From Arthrobacter stackebrandtii (GTDB taxonomy: Bacteria; Actinomycetota; Actinomycetes; Actinomycetales; Micrococcaceae): a stretch of DNA of 64,000 nucleotides. The translations under genes and the position numbers were made by a program. The stretch spans positions 2,356,001 to 2,420,000 of the forward strand of contig NZ_JAGIOI010000001.1 in assembly GCF_017876675.1 (NCBI RefSeq), in the 5' to 3' direction. Shown piece after piece: positions 8,801 to 16,590 of the stretch (position 1 is its first letter; each line of letters starts with the position of its first letter). A model generated the notes under the pieces. The model did not search any database, was not told the DNA's origin, and saw nothing but the letters and a program-made list of their open reading frames with translations.

Positions 8801-9333
8801 ACGGCGAGCAGGCCTTCCTGACGCGTTCGCTGCACAGCGACGCCGCCGCCTGGGCCGCCGAGTTCGGTGCCGCCAAGGACGTATCCGCACTGTCCGCGGA
8901 GCGCAATGTGTTCCGCTACCGGACGCTCAACCCGCTTGTGCGCCTGGCCGAGGGCGAGTCCCTCGCGAAGCTGCTGCGCGTGCTGGCGGCAGGAATCCTG
9001 GCCGGGGCAACACCGGAAGTCTCCACCGCCGTCGCACTTCCAAGCGAGGTTCAGGCGCTGCTGTTCAGCCTGCGGATCCCCGTGGCCAAGGAGAACGACG
9101 CCGACTTCCTCACCAAGGCGCGGCGCTTCGGTGCCGGGCGCATCCGCCTCATCGGCGGGGATGCTGCCTCCGTGTATGAGGCGACCGGCGGGCGCCCCGA
9201 CCTGGCGATCTACCACGGTGAGGTCACCGAGGCCGGGCGCGTGGAGATGCTGCCGTTCCTGCACGAGCAGGCCGTCAGCATCACGGCGCACCGCTTCGGC
9301 ACCCCGAACCACCTCTCAGACGAACTGATCTAG
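5881..9333 (+). CDS. putA: Bifunctional proline dehydrogenase / P5C dehydrogenase
   Basis: A 1150-residue enzyme that oxidises proline to pyrroline-5-carboxylate and then to glutamate. The first about 450 residues are the FAD-dependent PRODH barrel (motifs INLLGEAVLGEKEA, FINLDMEEYKDL, RIVKGANLPMEQ, HNLFDVAHAWLL). The aldehyde dehydrogenase domain follows from about residue 530, with TPPWNFPVAIPAG, LAETSGKNAIIVTP and the nucleophile region GHAGQKCSAAS. A further about 200-residue C-terminal segment is also present. ATG 5881 is chosen; the frame is open back to GTG 5764, but that lies inside the regulatory palindrome. No DNA-binding RHH domain is seen, so regulation falls to the divergent LysR protein. 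Confidence 0.95.
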   Translation: MTSTAHAATAANIPVPSDDLADETVALVRHWLTEAAKFPADLSAQRLAGVLKDPNGLDFTVGFVDGVIRPEDLAVAGRNLAALAPKVPAFLPWYMRGAVRLGGVMAPVLPQIVIPIARRVLREMVGHLIVDATDAKLGPAIAKIRAGGVDLNINLLGEAVLGEKEADRRLRGTLELLARDDVDYVSIKESSTVAPHSPWAFDDAVSHVVEKLTPLYTLANSFPKAKFINLDMEEYKDLGMTIAVFKRILDKPEFKHLEAGIVLQAYLPDTLAAMIDLQEWAAARRAGGGAPVKVRIVKGANLPMEQVQASVNGWPLATWGTKQDSDTNYKRIVNYALTPEHINNVHIGVAGHNLFDVAHAWLLAKQRGISSTSGQLEFEMLLGMATGQAEAVRRDVGSLLLYTPVVHPAEFDVAIAYLIRRLEEGASQDNFMSAVFELSENEALFERERQRFLASLADLDDAVPPTNRVQDRTAAPAAAPAGGFANTPDTDPALAPNRAWGADILARIPGSELGVSLVAETTVTDAAALERIVAAAVDHSAEWAALGGAGRAAILHRAGDLLNERRAELLEVMASETGKTLDQGDPEISEAVDFAHYYAERAKDLETVDGATFVPAKLTVVTPPWNFPVAIPAGSTLSALAAGSAVVIKPAPQAQRSGSLMVQALWDAGVPREVLALVQLGENELGQALVAHPSVDRLILTGGYETAELFRSFRRDLPLLAETSGKNAIIVTPSADFDLAAKDVVQSAFGHAGQKCSAASLVIMVGSVAKSTRFRNQLLDAASSLNVGYPAVATSQMGPVIEPAAGKLLGALTTLDAGEAWAIEPRQLDESGRLWSPGVRTGVAAGSHFHLTEFFGPVLGIMTADTLEEAISMVNAIDYGLTSGLHSLDSAEIGLWLDTVQAGNLYVNRGITGAIVQRQPFGGWKKSAVGPGTKAGGPNYLMGLGSWASAEASATAPLGDAVRKLLSAASSLSDGEQAFLTRSLHSDAAAWAAEFGAAKDVSALSAERNVFRYRTLNPLVRLAEGESLAKLLRVLAAGILAGATPEVSTAVALPSEVQALLFSLRIPVAKENDADFLTKARRFGAGRIRLIGGDAASVYEATGGRPDLAIYHGEVTEAGRVEMLPFLHEQAVSITAHRFGTPNHLSDELI

Positions 9334-9366
9334 CCCTTCGCAGCCGGTAGAGGCTGCCGGGACGAG

Positions 9367-9432
9367 AAATGCGCCCGTTCCCCACTAATGCGCCCGCTCT
9401 CCGGGGCGCATTAATGGGGAACGGGCGCATTT
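9367..9432. terminator. Very long bidirectional hairpin terminator
   Basis: Arms 9367-9395 and 9404-9432 (29 bases each) pair with one mismatch around an 8-base loop. The outer A/T ends give a U tract on both strands. It separates the converging putA and VOC genes. Confidence 0.88.
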
Positions 9433-9441
9433 TTGCCTGGG

Positions 9442-9843
9442 TTAGACCTGGGCGACGCGGACCATGTTGCCGGAGGGGTCGCGGAAGGCGCAGTCCTTGG
9501 GCCCCCACGGCTGGTCGATGGGTTCCTGGAGCACCTCGGCGCCGGCGGAGACCGCCTGCTCGAAGGTGGCGTCGAGGTCTGAGGCCGTGAAGTTGATCAT
9601 GGGCAGGACGCCCTTTGCCAGGAGGGTGGCCAGCGCGTCGCCGTCCTCCTTGGAACGCCCGGCATGCGGTTCCGAAAGGACGATCCCCAGGCCCGGCTGT
9701 GTGCCGGTGCCCATGGTGACCCAGCGGAACTCGCCGTTGCTGACGTCGTTCTGGACCTCCAGGCCCAGTGCGTCACGGTAGAAGGCGATGGACTCGTCGG
9801 GGTCGTTGACTGTCAGGTGCGTGTACTGAAGTGAAATAGTCAT
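9442..9843 (-). CDS. VOC family protein (glyoxalase/bleomycin-resistance fold)
   Basis: A 133-residue single-domain vicinal-oxygen-chelate protein. Two beta-alpha-beta-beta-beta modules are visible: YTHLTVNDPDESIAFYRDALGLEV and later INFTASDLDATFEQAVSAGAEVL...FRDPSGNMVRV. A metal-binding glutamate near the end is not obvious, as in many PhnB-like members. The ATG at 9843 is chosen because the upstream part of the frame lies inside the AraC gene on the same strand. It starts 10 bases after the stop of the AraC gene, so both are likely co-transcribed. Confidence 0.9.
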   Translation of the reverse strand: MTISLQYTHLTVNDPDESIAFYRDALGLEVQNDVSNGEFRWVTMGTGTQPGLGIVLSEPHAGRSKEDGDALATLLAKGVLPMINFTASDLDATFEQAVSAGAEVLQEPIDQPWGPKDCAFRDPSGNMVRVAQV

Positions 9844-9853
9844 GGCACTTACG

Positions 9854-10369
9854 CTAGTGCCGTGCAGGCGCCGGGGCTTCTTCAATCCTGCTCGAGTTCG
9901 CGGTGCCGCCGGCACCCGTTGCCGCGGCCTTCGCGGACGCCCCGTTGCGGGACGGCCGCGTGGTGACCTTGACGAAGCACGGCGGCATGGCCTCGATGGC
10001 GCTGTGGTCGCGGGACTTGTAGCTGCTGGGCGTCTCGCCCATGATCTCGGTGAACCGCGAGCTGAAGGAACCCAGGGAGGTGGCGCCCACGGCCATGCAC
10101 GCATCCGTCACGGACATGCCTGCGCGCAGCAGGGCGGAGGCCCGCTCAATGCGCCGGGTCATGAGGTAGGAGTACGGGGTCTCGCCGTATGCCGCCCGGA
10201 ACTTGCGGGAAAAATGCGCGGGCGACATGAACGCTTTCGCCGCGATGGTTGCCACGTCCAGCGGCTGCGCATAGTCCCTGTCGATCAGGTCCCGGGCCTT
10301 CCGCAGCAGGGTCAGGGTGGCCAGGTCCTGAACCTCCTGGCCGTGCGGGGCAGTCTCTGCGGCGTTCAT
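9854..10369 (-). CDS. AraC-family transcriptional regulator
   Basis: A 171-residue regulator made mainly of the AraC DNA-binding domain. The double helix-turn-helix runs from about residue 15 to 115 (LDVATIAAKAFMSPAHFSRKFRAAYG, then MSVTDACMAVGATSLGSFSSRFTEIMG), followed by a low-complexity Ala/Ser/Arg tail. There is no separate effector domain; the adjacent co-transcribed VOC protein is a frequent partner of this AraC subfamily in actinobacteria. ATG 10369 overlaps the stop of the upstream P-loop gene (ATGA), indicating coupling. Confidence 0.9.
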   Translation of the reverse strand: MNAAETAPHGQEVQDLATLTLLRKARDLIDRDYAQPLDVATIAAKAFMSPAHFSRKFRAAYGETPYSYLMTRRIERASALLRAGMSVTDACMAVGATSLGSFSSRFTEIMGETPSSYKSRDHSAIEAMPPCFVKVTTRPSRNGASAKAAATGAGGTANSSRIEEAPAPARH

Positions 10370-10968
10370 GCAGCATTGCTTTCGGCTTTGCCAGCGGCAT
10401 CGGCACCGGAAGTGGCTGGCTCCGCCAAGCCGCGCAGCCACACGTCCACATCGCGTTGCGACCGCATCCGAACCACAGTTAGTTGCGGAAACTTGTCCTC
10501 AAGGGTGGGGACGAGCTTGCGTAGTTTGTGCCGTGTCCGCCAGCCCCAACGAATAATGTGGTCGCGGTCCGTGACCATGCCCCACAGCGGGCCTTCGAAG
10601 TTGCCGTTCCACAGTTCCACGCCCCGCAATCTGCGCGAAACGGTCCGCCGGATGAGCCGGGACATGGAGTGCCAGACAGGATAATCCAGCCAAATGAGGA
10701 TGTCGGCCCGCTCCGCCAGAACGGGCCGGGCGGAGGAATACTGCCACTCCGTGACCCATCGCGGCTCCCGGGTGAGACGGTCGACGTCGCACATGAAGTC
10801 CGCGCGCGGCTCCCAGTTGGGCCCGTGGAACAAGGAATCGATTTCCGTATGCGGCAGCTGGAGAATTTTGCTGAGCTGTGCAGCCAGGGTGGTCTTGCCG
10901 CTGCCGGAGACGCCCGCAACCAGGACCCGTTGCGGACGGCTGGGCAGGGGATCTGCGGCGGTGAGCAT
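10366..10968 (-). CDS. P-loop NTPase/kinase-like protein
   Basis: A 200-residue adenylate-kinase-like P-loop protein related to the so-called topology modulation proteins. Walker A is GVSGSGKTT near residues 19-27, followed by LQLPHTEIDSLFHGPNW, where the aspartate is the usual base-binding motif. ILIWLDYP acts as a Walker B-like strand, with Arg-rich lid segments RRTVSRRLRG. The substrate is unknown. It is the first gene of an apparent operon with the AraC and VOC genes, linked by a 4-base overlap. Confidence 0.85.
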   Translation of the reverse strand: MLTAADPLPSRPQRVLVAGVSGSGKTTLAAQLSKILQLPHTEIDSLFHGPNWEPRADFMCDVDRLTREPRWVTEWQYSSARPVLAERADILIWLDYPVWHSMSRLIRRTVSRRLRGVELWNGNFEGPLWGMVTDRDHIIRWGWRTRHKLRKLVPTLEDKFPQLTVVRMRSQRDVDVWLRGLAEPATSGADAAGKAESNAA

Positions 10969-10977
10969 CCTTCAATT

Positions 10978-11418
10978 CTAGGGCGTGCGGTTTTCGGCGA
11001 AGTCCTTGAACGCCTGCATGGTCTCCAGGGTCTGCTTCCGGAACATGGAGCCGAACAGCAGGCCGACGATCTTCATAAAGCCGGTCATTTCGAAGATGTT
11101 GTGGGCCACCCAGCGTGTGGAGATTCCGTCGATGTCGATGAACTGGTTGTTGGAGATGTTGTGCACGCCCTTGGCTTCGTAGACGCCGTCGAAGTGCTCC
11201 GGCAGCTGGCGGCGGGTGATGGTTTCCACCATTTCCAGCGTTCCGCGCCCGCGCCTGTACGTCAGCCGTGAGGTGGCACCCTCCTGGCCGGGCACACCCG
11301 TCAGCGGTTCGAACCTCAGCAGGCCTTCCATCCACTCCGGCATCAGGTCCGGGTTGTCGAACAGCTCGATGAACCGCTCCCGCGGCACGTTGACCACGAT
11401 GTCCTGGGTGTATTCCAT
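10978..11418 (-). CDS. SRPBCC family protein
   Basis: A 146-residue START/Bet v1-like lipid- or polyketide-binding fold protein. Recognisable points are the N-terminal strand MEYTQDIVVNVPRERFIELFDNPDLMPEWMEG and the long C-terminal helix FRKQTLETMQAFKDFAENR. The central segment ISTRWVAHNIFEM matches the strand before the last helix. It has no catalytic motif from which a function could be read. It lies 9 bases upstream of the P-loop kinase gene in the same direction and is probably the first gene of that transcript. Confidence 0.85.
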   Translation of the reverse strand: MEYTQDIVVNVPRERFIELFDNPDLMPEWMEGLLRFEPLTGVPGQEGATSRLTYRRGRGTLEMVETITRRQLPEHFDGVYEAKGVHNISNNQFIDIDGISTRWVAHNIFEMTGFMKIVGLLFGSMFRKQTLETMQAFKDFAENRTP

Positions 11419-11542
11419 GAGCGAATTCTAGCCGGGATACGCCGGCTTTGGGTGGTGGCTGCTGCCCGGAACCAGGGCAAAAAAAGCCCCACAAGGTAAT
11501 GTTCATTGGCCCGGGCGCCGCCGCGGGTCTACCTTGGGACTT

Positions 11543-12928
11543 ATGAAGTATGCCAATTCCGTCCTGGACCTGATCGGCAACACGCCGCTGGTGAAATTGA
11601 ACAAGGTCACCGATGGGCTGGCCGCCACCGTGCTGGTCAAGCTGGAATACCTGAATCCCGGCGGCTCCGCGAAGGACCGCATCGCCGTGAAGATGCTCGA
11701 CGAGGCGGCGCGGGAGGGCAAGATCCTGCCCGGCGGCACCGTTGTGGAGCCCACCAGCGGGAACACGGGCGTGGCCATGGCCCTGGTGGCGCAGCAGCGC
11801 GGCTACAACTGCGTGTTCGTGGTCCCCGACAAGGTGGGCGAGGACAAGCGCGCCGTGCTCCAGGCCTACGGTGCCGAGGTGGTGGTGACGCCCACGGCGG
11901 TCGCCGCCGATTCCCCGCAGTCCTACTACGGCGTCTCCGACCGCCTCGTCAAGGAGATCCCCGGCGCCTACAAGCCTGACCAGTTCTCCAACCAAAACGG
12001 CCCGCTCAGTCACTACGAAACCACCGGCCCCGAGATCTGGCGCGACACCGACGGCCGCGTCACCCACTTCGTGGCGGGAGTGGGCACCGGCGGCACCATC
12101 ACCGGCACGGGCCGCTTCCTGCGCGAAGTCTCCGCCAACCGGTCCAAGGACGACGGCGGGGAGGTCCAGATCATCGGGGCGGATCCCGAGGGCTCTGTCT
12201 ACTCGGGCGGCACGGGGCGTCCCTTCATGGTGGAGGGGGTCGGGGAGGACATCTGGCCGGAATCCTACGACCCCACCGTCCCGCACAAGGTCATCGCCGT
12301 GTCCGACAACGACTCCTTCGCCATGACCCGCCGCCTGGCGCGCGAGGAGGGCCTGCTCGTGGGAGGTTCCTCCGGCATGGCCGTGGTGGCCGCGCTGGAA
12401 GTGGCCAAGGGGCTGGGAGCCGGGGACGTCGTCGTCGTGCTGCTGCCGGACAGCGGCCGCGGCTACCTGGCCAAGATCTTTGACGACAAATGGATGCAGT
12501 CGTACGGCTTCCTGAAGGCCACCGACCAGCCCGCCATCGGCGACGTGCTCAAGGCCAAGACCGGGCAGCTGCCGGACCTGGTGCACATCCACCCGAATGA
12601 GACCGTGCGCGACGTCATCAACCTCATGGCCGAGTACGGGGTCTCCCAGATTCCCGTGCTGACGGCCGAGCCGCCCGTGGTGATGGGCGAGGTGATCGGC
12701 GCCGTCGACGAGCGCACCCTGACCGGTAAGCTGTTCCGGCATGAGGCCAAGCTGACGGACAAGATCACCGAACACATGCAGCCGCAGCTGCCCATCATCG
12801 GCTCGCTGGAACCCATTTCCGCGGCGCGCGCCAAGCTGCAGGACGTGGACGCGCTCATGGTCACCTTTGTGGGTGCGCCCGTGGGTGTCCTGACCCGCCA
12901 CGATTTGCTCAACTACCTCAACGACTGA
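11543..12928 (+). CDS. cbs: Cystathionine beta-synthase
   Basis: A 461-residue PLP enzyme that condenses serine (or O-acetylserine) with homocysteine to cystathionine. The PLP lysine is K44 in NPGGSAKDRIA, the phosphate loop is GTGGTITGTG, and TSGNTG lies near residue 73. The last about 130 residues contain two CBS modules (VRDVINLMAEYGVSQIPVLT and ...DVDALMVTFVGAPVGVLTRHDLL). ATG 11543 is preferred over TTG 11534 because the conserved N-terminus KYANSVLDLIGNTPLV begins there. It precedes the cystathionine gamma-synthase gene by 15 bases. Confidence 0.95.
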   Translation: MKYANSVLDLIGNTPLVKLNKVTDGLAATVLVKLEYLNPGGSAKDRIAVKMLDEAAREGKILPGGTVVEPTSGNTGVAMALVAQQRGYNCVFVVPDKVGEDKRAVLQAYGAEVVVTPTAVAADSPQSYYGVSDRLVKEIPGAYKPDQFSNQNGPLSHYETTGPEIWRDTDGRVTHFVAGVGTGGTITGTGRFLREVSANRSKDDGGEVQIIGADPEGSVYSGGTGRPFMVEGVGEDIWPESYDPTVPHKVIAVSDNDSFAMTRRLAREEGLLVGGSSGMAVVAALEVAKGLGAGDVVVVLLPDSGRGYLAKIFDDKWMQSYGFLKATDQPAIGDVLKAKTGQLPDLVHIHPNETVRDVINLMAEYGVSQIPVLTAEPPVVMGEVIGAVDERTLTGKLFRHEAKLTDKITEHMQPQLPIIGSLEPISAARAKLQDVDALMVTFVGAPVGVLTRHDLLNYLND

Positions 12929-12943
12929 CTTTAGGAGCATGAC

Positions 12944-14107
12944 ATGACCGAAGGCTTCAACACCCGCGCCGTCCACGCCGGGCAGACCCCCGACCCCACC
13001 ACCGGCGCCGTCATCCCGCCGCTGTACCAGACCACCACGTTCGCGCAGGACGGGATCGGCAAGCTCCGCAACGGCTACGAATACGGCCGCGGCACCAACC
13101 CCACCCGCGACGCCCTCCAGGCCCAGCTCGCGGCGCTCGAGGGCGGGACGCACGCGTTCAGCTTCGCCTCCGGCCTGGCCGCCGAGGACGCCCTCATCCG
13201 CGCCCTCCTCGTGCCGGGGGACCACATCGTGATGGGCAACGACGTCTACGGCGGCACCTACCGGCTCATCAACCGGGTGCTGTCCGTGTGGGGCATCAGC
13301 AACGCCGCCGTTGACATGTCCGACGCCGGGGCGCTGGCTGCCGCTGTTGCCGCTGGCGGGCCGGAGGGTGCGACGAAGATGGTGTGGGTGGAAACACCGT
13401 CGAACCCGATGATGAAGATCACCGACATTGCAGCGCTCGCGCAGGTGGCTCACGAGGCCGGGGCGCTGCTGGTGGTCGACAACACCTTCGCCTCGCCGTA
13501 CCTGCAGAATCCCCTTGCCCTGGGCGCCGACATCGTGGTGCACTCCACCACCAAGTACATCGGCGGGCACTCGGATGCCTCCGGCGGCGCCATCATCCTC
13601 TCCGACGCCGAGGCCGCCGAGAAGATCGGCTTTGTGCAGTTCGCCGTGGGTGCTGTCTCCGCGCCGATGGAGGCGTGGCTGACAACGCGCGGGCTCAAGA
13701 CGCTGGGCGTGCGGATGGACCGGCACTGCTCCAACGCCCAGGCTGTTGCCGAGTGGCTGCTCACCCGGCCGGAGGTGTCCCGCGTGCTGTACCCGGGGCT
13801 GCCGGACCACCCAGGGCATGCCCTGGCCGCGCAGCAGATGCGCGGTTTCGGCGGCATGATTTCGGTGCAGTTCAAGGGCGGAGAGGCAGCCGCGCGCAAG
13901 GTGGCCGAATCCACGAAGGTGTTCACGCTGGCGGAATCACTGGGTGGCATCGAGTCGCTGATGAACTACCCGTCGGAGATGACGCATGCCTCCGTCAAGG
14001 GGACCGAGCTGGCCGTGCCGGTGGACCTGATCCGCCTGTCGGTGGGCATTGAAGACATTGAGGACCTGATCGCCGACCTGGACCAGGCCCTCAACACCCT
14101 CGCCTAG
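12944..14107 (+). CDS. metB: Cystathionine gamma-synthase/lyase
   Basis: A 387-residue Cys/Met-metabolism PLP enzyme. The cofactor lysine is K204 in HSTTKYIGGHSD. Other signatures are NGYEYGRGTNPTRDALQ, FASGLAAEDA and the substrate loop SLGGIESLMNYPSEMTHAS. An AGGAG ribosome-binding site precedes the ATG. It forms an operon with cystathionine beta-synthase. Together they interconvert homocysteine and cysteine. Sequence alone does not separate gamma-synthase from gamma-lyase activity; pairing with a beta-synthase fits reverse transsulfuration, so lyase activity is quite possible. Confidence 0.93.
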   Translation: MTEGFNTRAVHAGQTPDPTTGAVIPPLYQTTTFAQDGIGKLRNGYEYGRGTNPTRDALQAQLAALEGGTHAFSFASGLAAEDALIRALLVPGDHIVMGNDVYGGTYRLINRVLSVWGISNAAVDMSDAGALAAAVAAGGPEGATKMVWVETPSNPMMKITDIAALAQVAHEAGALLVVDNTFASPYLQNPLALGADIVVHSTTKYIGGHSDASGGAIILSDAEAAEKIGFVQFAVGAVSAPMEAWLTTRGLKTLGVRMDRHCSNAQAVAEWLLTRPEVSRVLYPGLPDHPGHALAAQQMRGFGGMISVQFKGGEAAARKVAESTKVFTLAESLGGIESLMNYPSEMTHASVKGTELAVPVDLIRLSVGIEDIEDLIADLDQALNTLA

Positions 14108-14163
14108 AGCGGCTCCCCGGTTCTGACGCGGCATCAGATAAGCGCCCCTTTTTACCGACGCCA

Positions 14164-14312
14164 GCGCAGCAATGGTCACTTTATCCGAGGCCCGATCGCA
14201 GCAATGGCGGGTCTTCCCGCAACGCTGCCGCACCGGGTGCGACAGCGTTGCCCGACGAGTGGTCAGTGCTGCGATGGCGTCGCGCTTTAGTTGTTCATTG
14301 CTGCGACAGCGT
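14164..14312. repeat. Dispersed palindromic repeat cluster (GCAGCAATGG family)
   Basis: Several copies of CGCAGCAATGG occur at 14166-14176 and 14197-14207, and inverted near 14296-14312. A hairpin (14221-14233 with 14237-14249, GTGCGACAGCGTT arm) lies between them. Related clusters are at 16448-16540 and 36336-36421. Confidence 0.7.
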
Positions 14313-14337
14313 CCTGTGGTGAGCGGGGGTGCTGTGG

Positions 14338-14541
14338 CTAGCCCCTGCCCGGGGTGGCTGCCGGCTTGCCGTTTCCGGCGGCCGCGACGACCACGGGGAC
14401 CGCCGGGGCGGAGACGTTGCCGGCAGCGTCGATGGCCCGGTACTCGATCACGGCTGCATTCTTGCCCACTGTGATGGGCCGCGTGTAGGGCAGCCAGGTG
14501 GAGCCGCCGTCGTCAGCGGACGCCCATGAGGTGCCCGCCCC
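14338..14541 (-). pseudogene. C-terminal remnant of a large surface protein
   Basis: About 67 residues in one frame read like the last Ig-like repeat of a secreted glycoside-hydrolase or adhesin: DGGSTWLPYTRPITVG followed by IEYRAIDAAGNVSAP and an Ala-rich tail to a stop. This is the OmpL47/chitobiase C-terminal type motif that normally repeats in proteins of over 1000 residues. Upstream of residue GAGTSW the frame turns into Cys/Arg/Pro-rich non-coding-like sequence, so the rest has been deleted. Confidence 0.6.
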
Positions 14542-14776
14542 ACATGAGGGCTGCGGATTCATGCGGGCGCATCTCCGGGAGCGGGCAGGCTGCGGGCCGC
14601 GCTGCCCGCGAGGCGCGGCGCAGCACCCGCAGCAGCACTCGCTGCAGGGGCCGGGATCCTGACACCGCAGGGGAGGTGAGTGGAATGTCGGGTGCGGGTG
14701 CGGGTCGGCATCCGCACACCGGGGCGAGGCGCAACTGAGGTGAAAGCGGGGACGGTGCAGGCAGGGTTGTGGACAT
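14513..14776 (-). CDS. Short ORF behind the SoxR box, probably a truncated SoxR target
   Basis: An ATG at 14776 has a good AGGAG ribosome-binding site and lies 44 bases from the SoxR operator on the divergent strand, where a SoxR-controlled gene is expected. The N-terminus (MSTTLPAPSPLSPQ) looks like a normal actinobacterial start, but after about 45 residues the product becomes Arg/Ala-rich and resembles no protein I know. It overlaps the surface-protein remnant. I read it as the preserved promoter and start of a target gene whose body was lost. Confidence 0.4.
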   Translation of the reverse strand: MSTTLPAPSPLSPQLRLAPVCGCRPAPAPDIPLTSPAVSGSRPLQRVLLRVLRRASRAARPAACPLPEMRPHESAALMWGGHLMGVR

Positions 14777-14820
14777 GTGAACTCCTGGGGTTGGGGACCG
14801 GACACCCACCACCAAACTAG

Positions 14821-14837
14821 CTCAAGCTAACTTGAGG
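14821..14837. promoter_or_regulatory. SoxR operator
   Basis: CTCAAG-CTAA-CTTGAG (extended on the other strand as CCTCAAGTTAGCTTGAG) matches the well known SoxR box CCTCAAGTTAACTTGAGG apart from one central base. It lies between soxR and the divergent truncated gene. Confidence 0.88.
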
Positions 14838-14867
14838 TCAAGCCGCGTCCGTGGCAGCATTCAGGCC

Positions 14868-15374
14868 ATGACCCGGATTGCCCCGAATGAGATGCTCGCG
14901 ATCGGCGAGATTGCCCGCCGCGCAGGCATCAGCGTGCCCGCCGTCCGCTATTACGAGGAACGCGGGCTCATCCGCTCCGAACGCACCTCCGGCAACAAGC
15001 GCACGTTTCCGCGACACACGCTCCGCAGGCTCGCCGTCATTGCCGCCGGGCAGCGTGTTGGCCTGACCCTGGCGGAGCTGACGACGGCGCTCGGCTCGCT
15101 TCCCGTGGACCGGGCACCGACCCAGCGGGACTGGACCCGGCTGAGCACCAGCTGGTCGGAGCTGGTGGCGCGGCGGATCCGCCAGCTCGAGGTGCTGCAG
15201 GGCTCGCTGGACAGCTGCATTGGCTGCGGGTGCCTGTCCCTGGGCAAGTGCACCTTGTTCAACGACAAGGACGAGGCGGCCGCGGAAGGGCCCGGTTCGC
15301 GCTGGGTGCGGCGGGCGGAAAATGCCCGGAGCAGGCCCTCCGGGGCATTGGATCCGGGGGATGCAGCCGGCTGA
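14868..15374 (+). CDS. soxR: Redox-sensitive activator SoxR
   Basis: A 168-residue MerR-family regulator. The N-terminal helix-turn-helix is IGEIARRAGISVPAVRYYEERGLI, followed by the dimerisation helix and the [2Fe-2S] motif CIGCGCLSLGKC with cysteines at 117, 120, 122 and 128, diagnostic of SoxR. It activates targets when its cluster is oxidised by redox-cycling compounds. A SoxR box lies 31 bases upstream. ATG 14868 is chosen because the conserved fold begins shortly after. The C-terminal about 35 residues are a variable tail. Confidence 0.95.
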   Translation: MTRIAPNEMLAIGEIARRAGISVPAVRYYEERGLIRSERTSGNKRTFPRHTLRRLAVIAAGQRVGLTLAELTTALGSLPVDRAPTQRDWTRLSTSWSELVARRIRQLEVLQGSLDSCIGCGCLSLGKCTLFNDKDEAAAEGPGSRWVRRAENARSRPSGALDPGDAAG

Positions 15375-16384
<1,010 letters not shown>

Positions 16385-16447
16385 TACTCCAGGGCAATCA
16401 TTTCGGGGCAACCAAAAAAGCTGCCCCATGACCTGACCCCCATTGAA

Positions 16448-16540
16448 AACGCTCTCGCAGCAATGGCAGCATTTTCGTGAACCCTGTCGCACCCAGTGCG
16501 AAAGCGTTCCGGAATAACCTGCCATTGCTGCGAGAGCGTT
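16448..16540. repeat. Palindromic intergenic repeat
   Basis: Perfect 22-base arms 16448-16469 and 16519-16540 (core CTCGCAGCAATGGCAG) enclose 49 bases that contain a second hairpin (CGCACccaGTGCG). It lies between two convergent genes and could also end transcription. It belongs to the GCAGCAATGG family seen at 14.2 and 36.4 kb. Confidence 0.8.
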
Positions 16541-16590
16541 TGGGTTGGGGGTGGGGAGGACGGGCGCTGCAGGCCCGGCGCCCGGCGGGG

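Noticed and set aside
10499-13819. A minus-strand open frame of over 1100 codons opposite the transsulfuration genes
   Set aside because: It lies antisense to two well supported enzymes and also covers the SRPBCC gene in another frame. Its Gly/Val/His-rich composition is that of a high-GC shadow frame.
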